Positions 51,123 to 58,441 of a stretch of DNA of 59,430 nucleotides are shown here, piece after piece; positions within the stretch are counted from its first letter, which is position 1, and every line of letters begins with the position of its first letter. Under the pieces are notes generated by a model. It worked only from the letters and a program-made list of their open reading frames with translations, ran no database searches and was not told the DNA's origin. The stretch covers positions 1 to 59,430 of the forward strand of contig CALHPU010000154.1 in NCBI GenBank assembly GCA_938036435.1, in the 5' to 3' direction. This stretch comes from an uncultured Pirellulaceae bacterium (GTDB lineage Bacteria; Planctomycetota; Planctomycetia; Pirellulales; Pirellulaceae). The position numbers and the translations under genes were made by a program.

Positions 51123-51416
51123 ATGTGTTTTAACTCAACCGCAAATAGTTCTTCGCTCAAAGCAGATTTTGAGGCGGGGCAGCTCAACGAACAGGAAACG
51201 ATCGAGTTCTTTCAAGAGCTAATCGACTCCGGCCTTGCTTGGACGATGCCGGGCAGCTACGGGCGCACCGCTATGGCGATGATTCGTAGTGGCAAGTGCC
51301 TTCTCGGCACAGAGGGACATCAGGATGCCTATGGCAACTATGTTCCTAGCCGTAACGAAGTCCAGCCAGGAACGCCGGGCTCGCAGGCGTTCGTTCTCAA
51401 CAGCCTTGCAAGCTAA
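51123..51416 (+). CDS. Small phage-like protein (DUF7417-like)
   Basis: 97 residues, soluble. The block ETIEFFQELIDSGLAW followed by GSYGRTAMAMIRSGKCL is a pattern I associate with small proteins of phages and plasmids (DUF7417-like) with no known function. The upstream extension of the frame is not used, because its residues look non-coding and the pyrimidine-rich leader (ATTTTCTCCAATTTTATC) resembles those of neighbouring genes. There is no Shine-Dalgarno sequence. A strong terminator follows. Confidence 0.75.
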   Translation: MCFNSTANSSSLKADFEAGQLNEQETIEFFQELIDSGLAWTMPGSYGRTAMAMIRSGKCLLGTEGHQDAYGNYVPSRNEVQPGTPGSQAFVLNSLAS

Positions 51417-51427
51417 GTGCACTCTCC

Positions 51428-51460
51428 CCCACTCCGACAATCATCGGAGTGGGTTTTATT
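51428..51460 (+). terminator. Rho-independent terminator
   Basis: CCCACTCCGA (51428-51437) pairs perfectly with TCGGAGTGGG (51444-51453), loop CAATCA, followed by TTTTATTTTATT. Confidence 0.93.
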
Positions 51461-51479
51461 TTATTCCCTTTAAACGTAT

Positions 51480-51716
51480 ATGAATTCAAAAGAGAACAGA
51501 AAGGCAGACAACAAATATAAGTTTCGTATCTTTGCTAGAGCTAGTGACTACTTGGTCGCCGACATTTGGGCTCGTGATGAAGAAGAGGCAAATCGAATCG
51601 CACCCGAACATGACGGCGGCGACTATCGAACTGTGGCTGGCTCTTGGCAGATCGAAGAGATTCGCAAGGTAACAGAAGAAGATTTAGCCTTCGAAAGTTT
51701 TCAGCCACTCAATTAG
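51480..51716 (+). CDS. Small hypothetical protein
   Basis: 78 residues, charged and soluble. KYKFRIFARASDYLVADIWARDEEEANRIA suggests a small alpha/beta fold with a strand-strand-helix order. The end is acidic. I recognise no family. The start follows the terminator by 20 bases with no Shine-Dalgarno sequence (TTCCCTTTAAACGTAT before ATG), so the transcript may be leaderless or the start may need an unusual signal. It is followed 40 bp later by the next accessory gene. Confidence 0.65.
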   Translation: MNSKENRKADNKYKFRIFARASDYLVADIWARDEEEANRIAPEHDGGDYRTVAGSWQIEEIRKVTEEDLAFESFQPLN

Positions 51717-51756
51717 CAGGCAAGACGCAAATTTTTATCATTTACAATCCAAACTT

Positions 51757-52227
51757 ATGGGACAATATTTCAAAGCTATTAACCTCGACAAGCGCGAAGT
51801 CGTTTGTCCATGGTGCCTGAACGGAGGTGCCAAACTCTGGGAGTGGACGGCAAATCGCCAAGGAGCCATCTTCACATTGCTGCTACGACAAAGCAGTGCA
51901 ACGGGTGGTGGCGACTATGGCGGCCCAGAGCCACAAATGATCGAGCTGACTAGCGACAATGCCGCTGAGACTCTCAACGAACTAATGGCGAAAGGGCTCG
52001 CACGAGAGGGAATGGATATGCCAATCCCCTCTTCCTCCGTGGTGGGTCGTTGGGCAGGTGACCGGGTGGCATTGGTCGGCGACTATGACGCTTCTGGACT
52101 TTACAAACAAGCCAAGTCATTCACAAACATTAGTGAACAATTGGTCGAAGAGTGGAACCGGTTTATCGGTGACAATGTGAACCTTCAGCTGACATACAAT
52201 CCATGCAGTTGCACTGATAGCGAATAA
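51757..52227 (+). CDS. Conserved phage/plasmid-type protein of unknown function
   Basis: 156 residues. MGQYFKAINLDKREVVCPWC and GGAKLWEWTANRQGAIFTLL, with GRWAGDRVALVGDYD further on, match a small protein found scattered among bacterial mobile elements, whose function is not known to me. Four cysteines in two groups (VCPWC and NPCSC) could bind a metal. The leader contains TTTTTATCATTT and lacks a Shine-Dalgarno sequence. A terminator follows. Confidence 0.8.
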   Translation: MGQYFKAINLDKREVVCPWCLNGGAKLWEWTANRQGAIFTLLLRQSSATGGGDYGGPEPQMIELTSDNAAETLNELMAKGLAREGMDMPIPSSSVVGRWAGDRVALVGDYDASGLYKQAKSFTNISEQLVEEWNRFIGDNVNLQLTYNPCSCTDSE

Positions 52228-52245
52228 ACCAACCACCATTAACGG

Positions 52246-52290
52246 CAATCCCGTAGTCCCCTCCTCGGTGGCTTCGGGATTTTTTTATGC
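52246..52290 (+). terminator. Rho-independent terminator
   Basis: AATCCCG (52247-52253) pairs with CGGGATT (52275-52281), followed by seven T. The 21-base loop is long, but further inner pairing (CCC with GGTGG) shortens it. After it, 52291-52817 shows no supported gene; TGCCGT and ACGGCA form a short inverted repeat near 52620-52645. Confidence 0.8.
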
Positions 52291-52817
52291 TCGCTGGTGT
52301 CTGATATTGACGCTGAAACTTTACCAACGGCGTCAAACAACCAACTTCGGTTGGTCTTTGCCTTTAGCTGATTTCCATCTGTCAATTCCACATCGGCGTG
52401 TCTGGTTGAGCGCGTCAAAACGGCAAGAGAAATGCCGAGTACACGAGCAAGCATTTGCCTTGCTTATGTCGCGCTACAACCGTGTCCCCTTCTCCATTTT
52501 GGATTTAAAAGCCAATAAGTTATGCACGCTCGTTTACAGAGGTCTTCTAGTCATCGTCACGCTATTGACACGCGTATTGTGACTCGCCATTAGCATAGCG
52601 AGCTAGACCATGGTGACGTGCCGTTGATATTGTGCACGGCATCGTCGTGTAGGTGTAACGATCAAGCCGTGACATTTGAGCGAGCAAATTTTGTGTTCAT
52701 TCAGCAGAAAGCCTGCAATAGACGCGTACACAACATGCCATAGGGCTTGGCAAGTCGTTTTGCTTTTAGCCGAGTTCACTTTGCGCTAAACTGAGCACGC
52801 TCATACTCCCCTTACCT

Positions 52818-53399
52818 ATGACCGAACAATTCTTGAGTCTCAAAGAGGCTGCTGAACATACCGGAAAGTCTCGAAGCTCACTTCGTCGATTCGTCGAGAA
52901 AATCACAAAGACAACAGACCATACTGATCGAAACCTGATTCAGCCCGATGTCGATGAAGTTGCACGGCTCCATTCCGAGAGCCATCCTTTTTCTTGGCGG
53001 GTAAGCGCAACCCTGTTGGATCGTGAATTTGCGAAGCAGGGGACTAGCTCAAGCGAGACAGGTGGCAATCAGAAGCAAAGTAGTTCCGCAAACGAGGAAC
53101 TTTTAAGCCAAGCAATCGGAATGCTAAAAACAGAACTAGAAGCAAAGAACAAACAAATCGCCGAATTTCAAGAACGGCAACGCGAAACCAACGTCTTGTT
53201 ACAACAAACTACTGAGAAGCTAATGCTTCTTACCGATGGACAAAAGAAACCTTCAAAAGGCGACGAAGCAGTAACAGTTTTCTCAAATCAAAATGCAGAG
53301 CAGGGGATTCCACCAAAGCCGAAAGACGACGAAGCATCCTCGAAGCCCAAACGCGAATCACTCTGGGACAAAATGCGAAAACCACTTTTCCAACGCTAG
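52818..53399 (+). CDS. HTH and coiled-coil protein upstream of the replication gene
   Basis: 193 residues. N-terminal helix-turn-helix (FLSLKEAAEHTGKSRSSLRRF, about 5-25) of the MerR/excisionase-like or Rep-associated type. A Ser/Gln-rich linker follows, then a coiled coil (about 95-140, LKTELEAKNKQIAEFQERQ) and a polar tail. The layout resembles small plasmid or phage DNA-binding proteins that accompany replication initiators. Its stop codon touches the next start (TAG at 53397-53399 followed by ATG), so the pair is translationally coupled. The leader is pyrimidine-rich without a Shine-Dalgarno sequence. Confidence 0.75.
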   Translation: MTEQFLSLKEAAEHTGKSRSSLRRFVEKITKTTDHTDRNLIQPDVDEVARLHSESHPFSWRVSATLLDREFAKQGTSSSETGGNQKQSSSANEELLSQAIGMLKTELEAKNKQIAEFQERQRETNVLLQQTTEKLMLLTDGQKKPSKGDEAVTVFSNQNAEQGIPPKPKDDEASSKPKRESLWDKMRKPLFQR

Positions 53400-54992
53400 A
53401 TGATAGCTCGTGCCGATAACCAAAGGGCAATTACGTCAACAGACAAGACACACGCAAGCGGTGAGAAGGGGAGTCAGCCCTTTCTTGGTTTTGAGCCTCT
53501 CAATTCAAACTACGTCTACTGCCCAAATCAGTTTCTAGACATCTGCTTGAAGAGCAATTCGCGTGGCATGGTTCGTAGCGTAGCATTTATCTTGCGCCAA
53601 ACGCTTGGCTGGTTGGATGCCAACGGACAACCAATCAATCAAACCGTTCGTGTTCCATACACTCGCTTAATCAATGAGGCGGGGGTAAGCGAACGAGCGA
53701 TCCCGAAAGCAATCAGCCTCGCTTTAGCAAGTGGATTTATCCACTGCGATGTTAGTCCAACGCCTGACCGGAAGGAGCAGGCCGGAGCAGCCGGCGAATA
53801 TACTTTGAAGTGGGACCAATCGGGAATGCACACAAAGTCATTTTCTGACTTCGATGGGTTTTACATTGGCGAGGGGCATCGCAGCCCAATCCCGAACTCT
53901 TTTTTTGATATTGTGATACCTAACGAAACCCTTTCTGTAACCAAAGTTGTTGGAGCGATTCTTCGTCATACGATCGGATACGAAAATCAGTTTGGTGGCC
54001 GACGAATGTCTCACCCTCTTAGTTGCACCTCGCTCCAGAATTACACCGGCCTCAGTGACCGCAAAACAGTAGTCTCGGCGATTCGACACGCGGTTGATGC
54101 GGGCTATATAGAACGCATCCAAGAAGGCCAGTTTCATCCAAATAAGAACGTTCAAACGGCAGCTGTTTACGGCGTTAAATGGCTTGCAAAAACAAATGTT
54201 CATGCAACCACCGCAAAAACCCCAACAGTAAACAACGACGGCAATAATCCCACCAGCACCACCGCAAGAACCCCAACAGCCAACCACCGCAAGAACCCCA
54301 ACAGTATAGAAACAACAAAACTAAAAGACACTTTGAAACAACAAGCTGCTGTAAATCAAGATTCAATCATTCAGCAACGGCTAGTAGCTGAAGGCTTTGA
54401 GCCTGCTGCTGCAGTTAAACTTATCGAAAAGAGGGGACTCGATATCGCTTCTCGCCAGCTGGATTGGCTCGACGAACGCAAGCCAAAGAACCGTTTGGCT
54501 ATGTTGCGAAAAGCAATCGAAGAAGACTGGGCTGAGTCAACAACGTTTCAGGCGAAAAAGAAAATCGCTGAAGCTCGCAAACGAGATGCTGCAAAAGCGA
54601 TTGCGAAGCAAGTTGAAGACAGATTTATTGAAGAACGAAAGCAACAACGCCAAGATCGAAAGCAAAGACTGATGACAGAATGGGGAATTGCGAGCGATGC
54701 CGAGCGTGCCAATTGGATCGCCTCAGCGGTCGCTCGAGAATCATCGACGGCCATACGAAAAATTCTGGCAAAACTAGAACCACAAACTGAAAAGCCGCAC
54801 GTTCAAGTGCTTGATGAAATTGCGTTTGAGAGGGGACTAGAGCCTGTAACTTTGATACGCAACATTGACGAACCAACATCGGTTGCAGAGCAACCTCGGC
54901 AATCTAAACTTGCGCCTAGTTCACGTTTACAAATCCCAATTCGGAATTCCCCACCAAAAGAAAAAATGCCGACTGAATTGGCGTCATTTTGA
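53400..54992 (+). CDS. Replication-initiator-like protein with duplicated winged-helix domain
   Basis: 530 residues. Two similar winged-helix units follow one another: about 41-118 (PNQFLDICL, FILRQTLGW, RLINEAGVSERAIPKAISLAL) and about 164-240 (PNSFFDIVI, ILRHTIGYE, LQNYTGLSDRKTVVSAIRHAV). Each resembles the N-terminal DNA-binding part of lambda O/phage replication proteins. Then come a Thr/Pro/Asn linker (269-301) encoded by the iteron-like repeats, and a long basic, Gln/Arg-rich helical part (310-470). I infer that it binds its own gene and starts replication of a phage- or plasmid-type element. No helicase loader follows. The start at 53400 is fixed by coupling to the upstream stop. Confidence 0.75.
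   Translation: MIARADNQRAITSTDKTHASGEKGSQPFLGFEPLNSNYVYCPNQFLDICLKSNSRGMVRSVAFILRQTLGWLDANGQPINQTVRVPYTRLINEAGVSERAIPKAISLALASGFIHCDVSPTPDRKEQAGAAGEYTLKWDQSGMHTKSFSDFDGFYIGEGHRSPIPNSFFDIVIPNETLSVTKVVGAILRHTIGYENQFGGRRMSHPLSCTSLQNYTGLSDRKTVVSAIRHAVDAGYIERIQEGQFHPNKNVQTAAVYGVKWLAKTNVHATTAKTPTVNNDGNNPTSTTARTPTANHRKNPNSIETTKLKDTLKQQAAVNQDSIIQQRLVAEGFEPAAAVKLIEKRGLDIASRQLDWLDERKPKNRLAMLRKAIEEDWAESTTFQAKKKIAEARKRDAAKAIAKQVEDRFIEERKQQRQDRKQRLMTEWGIASDAERANWIASAVARESSTAIRKILAKLEPQTEKPHVQVLDEIAFERGLEPVTLIRNIDEPTSVAEQPRQSKLAPSSRLQIPIRNSPPKEKMPTELASF
54205..54304 (+). repeat. Four tandem 24-bp iteron-like repeats inside the replication gene
   Basis: Units at 54205-54228, 54233-54256, 54256-54279 and 54281-54304. 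Consensus core ACCGCAAGAACCCCAACAG; the second unit is the most diverged (about 19 of 24 matches). Unit 4 is read in a different codon frame from units 1 and 3 (NHRKNPNS against STTARTPTA), so the conservation is at the DNA level. An A-rich stretch follows (54305-54345, GAAACAACAAAACTAAAAGA). Confidence 0.8.
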
Positions 54993-55013
54993 TGTGCACA
55001 GAGTGACTGTTAA

Positions 55014-55286
55014 TTGACCTTTGATCAGGTCGTCTAAAAGGTCAACCAACAGGTCGATGCAATCGAACCTGTCCACCGCTTGGCACAGCCAAGAAGCCCC
55101 ACGATGAGGGCGGAGGCGTCGCTAGTACTGAACGTACGCGACCCGGGCGGATCCGACGGCGCTTAGGAAAGCTTGCGGCCCGCCCGGGTCGCGTACTTCG
55201 TTCCCCTTCGGTCACTGCATCCTGCGACGCCCCGCCGCACACCTCTCTCCATGGCGGAGCCGCCCTACCCGCTGGCGAAGCCAGCG
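55014..55286. repeat. Cluster of strong hairpins after the replication gene
   Basis: TTGACCTTT/AAAGGTCAA (55014-55022 and 55037-55045). A perfect 17-bp inverted repeat GTACGCGACCCGGGCGG (55134-55150 and 55180-55196) lies within an outer pair GGCGTCGC/GCGACGCC (55115-55122 and 55224-55231). CGCTGGC/GCCAGCG with loop GAA is at 55270-55286. The zone is much richer in G+C than the genes before it and holds no supported gene. Confidence 0.75.
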
Positions 55287-55289
55287 TCC

Positions 55290-55874
55290 GCTCAAGTCAG
55301 CCCTACACTTCGCAATCGCGTCAGACAATGTGACAAAAGCATTGTCGAAATAATTCGGTCTCGGTCACCGAAGCAGTTTACGGACTTGAGGAGTGAATGT
55401 CTTGGGCATTAGTTTGCGGGAAGAGCCCAAAATCAAGGCTTGGTATTAATTCACAAGTTTAGAAGCGAATCACAATCTTCAAGGAAGATCGCTTCAGTCG
55501 GTAGGTAGCATCGTCCAAAGCTCGGGCCGTCCGACATTACAATGCACCGACCTCGACAAGAACCCCATACAAGCCCACGAAAAAAACAACGTCGTTCGGG
55601 CGACGTTCCACGCGTAAACGCCCGTTATTGGCTCTGCGAAATCACGCTTGGAGGCAAAAAAGAAGCTTGTTGTCGAGAGTCTAAGTTTACTTTGGTGAAA
55701 GAAAACATTACGTAACAAATGCCCAAAAGCCGAGTCACCCCCCCCAAACTGTAATTTCCTTGTTGTTCAATCTGGCGATCACGCGGTTGGAACAATAGCG
55801 GATCCAAAATCTTCATAATCGAGATGCTTTGCAAAGCTCCGACCTACAACGACAGAACAGGGAATCAAAACAAA
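55290..55874. other. Gene-free stretch before the dps remnant
   Basis: About 585 bp. Open frames here have unlikely composition and no ribosome-binding sites. A short C run (CCCCCCC, 55738-55744) and a promoter region for the dps remnant are all that can be mentioned. Confidence 0.4.
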
Positions 55875-56018
55875 ATGAATGATCTCGTGAAAGCAATGCG
55901 AATGGTTGTTGCTGATACTTACGCCATCATCGGACAAACGCATCTTTGCCATTGGAACGTGAGAGGGAATTCCTTCTTCTCATTGCATCAGGCATTTGAA
56001 GAACAGTACACTGATTAA
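55875..56018 (+). pseudogene. 3'-truncated dps (DNA-protecting ferritin-like) gene
   Basis: 47 residues read as the start of a Dps protein: MNDLVKAMRMVVADTYAIIG, then QTHLCHWNVRGNSFFSLHQAFEEQY. The motif THxxHWNVxGxxFxxLHxxFExQY holds the first ferroxidase ligands. The frame then stops at TAA (56016-56018), where normal Dps proteins continue for another hundred residues. The rest is absent downstream, so the gene was cut by a deletion or insertion at this junction. Confidence 0.85.
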
Positions 56019-56069
56019 CTGCTTTGCGGGCAAGAAGTCAGCCAGCTAAGTTGGTTCACGAAACCAATA

Positions 56070-56103
56070 AAAAACCGACCTGAAATAAATTTCCAGGCCG
56101 GTC
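56070..56103 (-). terminator. Minus-strand terminator
   Basis: On the minus strand ACCGGCCTG and CAGGTCGGT form a 9-bp stem with one G-T pair, loop of 11 bases, then TTTTTATT. No gene ends just before it, apart from the short ssrA-like 3' end at 56108-56123, so it is probably an orphan terminator. Confidence 0.85.
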
Positions 56104-56123
56104 TAAGTGGAGGCGGCGGGGAC
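56104..56123 (-). pseudogene. Possible 3' end of ssrA (tmRNA) or a tRNA, attachment-site remnant
   Basis: On the minus strand TCCCCGCCGCCTCCAC matches the 3' acceptor/T-arm end typical of tmRNA genes (CCCGCCGCCTCCA), and the orphan terminator follows directly. The rest of the RNA is not found in 56124-56332. Integrative elements often leave such 3' fragments. The match is short, so this is tentative. Confidence 0.35.
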
Positions 56124-56332
56124 GGAAAAATTGAACGTCTCATCGTCGATAAGAAGCACGGCTTTTCATGGCTGAATCGCGTTTCACAAGAAATTGAAAA
56201 TCGGTCGAAAGGGTACAAAATCAGACACGCTTTCAGACAAATCAGACAGCCAACAAACTCGGCACTAAGAAAAGTTAAGTCAAATGTTCGACTGTCGTTG
56301 AGAAACGGATGTCGAACGTCTCAATAGCGAGC
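56124..56332. other. Spacer between ssrA-like fragment and the ATP-grasp operon
   Basis: About 210 bp with no supported gene. It contains near-repeats AATCAGACACGCTTTCAGAC / AAATCAGACAGCC (56219-56253) and GTTCGACTGTCG / GGATGTCGAACG. It may be the tail of a lost mobile-element gene. Confidence 0.35.
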
Positions 56333-57340
56333 TCACCTATTCGAGTCCACTAATTCTTGGCAAATACTTTCAGCGAAATCAAAACTGGCAAACTGGTTGG
56401 CGTCGAATAGGCCACCTGTGCTGAAGACGTTGAACTCGATGACTTTAGTGCCCATCAAGTCGATGCCGACCAGAGTGATTCCGTTTTCAAAAAGGATTGA
56501 GGCAGCCGTCAGAGCCGCTTCGCGCTGTGCGCCCGAAAGTGACAGCGGTTGAGCCGTTCCGCCCGCGTGAAGGTTGGCGCGAAAATCGCCGTCGGCGGGA
56601 ATTCTATGAATGCCAGCAAAGTGCCCGTTGTGCTGCAGCAGTTTGCCGCCTGAAACAACCACCCGTTTGTCGCCCGGTTCCGTTGTTTCGATGAACTCTT
56701 GGACGACAATGCTCTGATCGCCAAAGCGCTTGGCCAATTCTTCCTCAAGCCGGTCGGTGACTGAGCCAATGCGGATCACATTGTTGCCACGTGAGCCCAG
56801 TACGGGTTTGATCACGCATGCGCGACCAAAATCTTTGACAAACGCGACGGCTTCATCGTATTTCTGCGTCACCAACATTTGCGGACGATATGGTTGTGGT
56901 AACAGAGCGATCGCGGCCTTGCTGGCGAAGAAAGCCAAACTCACCGGATCGTTAACGACGCGGATGCCAAGCGCCTTGGCGATCTGACATAGCTCCAGAA
57001 ACAGATTGTGCTTGCCGCGGTTCTCGAGGTCGCGTCCCGGATTGGTCCGGATCAAAATCAAATCATCTGGGCCGATTGCCAATTGACGGAATGAGTCGCT
57101 GGTAACGGACTTTGTAAATTGTGCGACAACAGCGGAATCGGCGTCCGTCGGTATTTCCAATTGAATGGCAGCGGCTCGTAACTGCATTGGCGACTTGGCG
57201 CTAGACCCATCGAGCGAAATTCCATCGACATCGCACAGCCAAACTTTGTGGCCTTGACGGTGGAATGCGGCAATCAACCAAGCCGTCGTCTGTCGAGCCC
57301 CGATCTCTTGCACGCGATTGACGAAAACGAAGACACGCAT
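56333..57340 (-). CDS. GshB/RimK-type ATP-grasp ligase
   Basis: 335 residues. An N-terminal pre-ATP-grasp domain (MRVFVFVNRVQEIGARQT...) is followed by an ATP-grasp fold with the glutathione-synthetase pattern: VIKPVLGSRGNNVIRI, IVVQEFI, DKRVVVSGGKLL, DFRANLHAGGTA, and the metal-binding end IDLMGTKVIEFNVFSTGGL. These enzymes join an amino acid or carboxylate to an amine using ATP. The substrate is unknown; true GshB has NVTSP where this has NVFSTGG. Last gene of the operon, three bases after the metallohydrolase gene. Confidence 0.85.
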   Translation of the reverse strand: MRVFVFVNRVQEIGARQTTAWLIAAFHRQGHKVWLCDVDGISLDGSSAKSPMQLRAAAIQLEIPTDADSAVVAQFTKSVTSDSFRQLAIGPDDLILIRTNPGRDLENRGKHNLFLELCQIAKALGIRVVNDPVSLAFFASKAAIALLPQPYRPQMLVTQKYDEAVAFVKDFGRACVIKPVLGSRGNNVIRIGSVTDRLEEELAKRFGDQSIVVQEFIETTEPGDKRVVVSGGKLLQHNGHFAGIHRIPADGDFRANLHAGGTAQPLSLSGAQREAALTAASILFENGITLVGIDLMGTKVIEFNVFSTGGLFDANQFASFDFAESICQELVDSNR

Positions 57341-57343
57341 GAG

Positions 57344-58441
57344 TTAACCTTCCGGCGTTTCAATTTTGCAGAACGTGCCGTCAAGAGAACAGCCGCTGAT
57401 GCTTTCAAATTTGGCGCGTTCTGCTTCATCCATCAGCACGCCAAGGTGAAGGATGCGGGCACCGGTTTGGCCAATTGGATTAATACAATGACCGATCGCA
57501 ATTCCGTCCTCGGGAGCGCGATACTCTTTGATGGTGTCGCCAAAAATGTTGACTTGGGTCGCGATCAAATCACCCTGGTTGAAACGATCGGCGATCTTGG
57601 GAATGCAACGCATCATGCCGCCACGCTCGGTCAGAATCCAGTATGACTTCTTACACAAGATCGGTGGTTTGGTCACCGTCTTGGGCAGCGTTGCCTTCGA
57701 CGGGATCATACCAACGTGATTCAGGATACGCCGAATGCCTTTGACCGTTCTGGCAATCGGGTCACGTTGGAACTTTGCCGGATCGCAGATCTCGACCGTG
57801 ATCGCTGGCGTCCCGGCTTCGGCGGCCGTTCCGCGCAACGTGTAATCGGAAGGCGGATTGTGAACGATGATCTGCGGGCGCAGTAAGTACGCCATCTGTG
57901 CCGTCATTTCCTGTTTGAGATCGGCGCGAACGTACAGCGAATTGACTCGACCTTCGCTGGCGGTGTGCAGGTCAACCAGAAAGTCAAAATGCTGAGTGAT
58001 CCGGTCGACCAGGTTGTACGCGTAGACTTGCGAGATCTTGCCGTTGGGTTTGCCGGGGAAGATATGATTCAAATCTTGGCCGTCGGTGAATTCGCGTTTC
58101 TCTTCCAATAGGCCCGGCATGTTGGCAGCGACCAAGCAGACGATCGTTCCGCGTAGCGTTTTCAAATTGATTTTTTGCAGCAGTTGGTGAATGACCGGGA
58201 TGCCGTTCAGCTCATTGCCGTGCAAGGCGGCTGTGATGCCAAAGAGCGGGCCGTCTTTCTTCCCGCGTGCGACCACAACAGGAACTTGAATGGGGCGGCC
58301 AATTCCATTTTCAACAATCTCGATGAACAGACGCGAAAACTGCCCCTGAGGTAGCGATTCAATTTCGAGGCTGTCGACACGTTTGACGTGCTTTACGTTT
58401 TCATAGCCGTTGGTGATGTTCGGCTGAATAAATTCGTTCAA
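57344..58441 (-). CDS. AstE/AspA-type zinc hydrolase (succinylglutamate desuccinylase/aspartoacylase family)
   Basis: 365 residues. Zinc ligands H74 and E77 (LHGNELNG) and H159 (DLHTAS), with DGQDLNHIFPGK and TVEICDP as further active-site blocks. The C-terminal third is a beta domain (GGMMRCIPKIADRFNQGDLIA) seen in this family. Members hydrolyse N-acyl amino acids or amides. Its start overlaps the stop of the upstream ATP-grasp-like gene by four bases (58438-58441), and the GshB-like gene follows three bases later. It may trim or recycle a product made by its partners. Confidence 0.88.
   Translation of the reverse strand: MNEFIQPNITNGYENVKHVKRVDSLEIESLPQGQFSRLFIEIVENGIGRPIQVPVVVARGKKDGPLFGITAALHGNELNGIPVIHQLLQKINLKTLRGTIVCLVAANMPGLLEEKREFTDGQDLNHIFPGKPNGKISQVYAYNLVDRITQHFDFLVDLHTASEGRVNSLYVRADLKQEMTAQMAYLLRPQIIVHNPPSDYTLRGTAAEAGTPAITVEICDPAKFQRDPIARTVKGIRRILNHVGMIPSKATLPKTVTKPPILCKKSYWILTERGGMMRCIPKIADRFNQGDLIATQVNIFGDTIKEYRAPEDGIAIGHCINPIGQTGARILHLGVLMDEAERAKFESISGCSLDGTFCKIETPEG

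Noticed and set aside
52268-52582. 104-codon plus-strand frame after the terminator
   Set aside because: Begins inside the terminator hairpin, has no start signal and no protein-like pattern.
55494-55718. Minus-strand frame of 74 codons before dps remnant
   Set aside because: No ribosome-binding site, no recognisable domain, and residue composition looks random.
56124-56332. Complete tmRNA gene on the minus strand
   Set aside because: Only the last ~16 bases and a terminator fit; no 5' acceptor half, tag frame or pseudoknot region is recognisable upstream.
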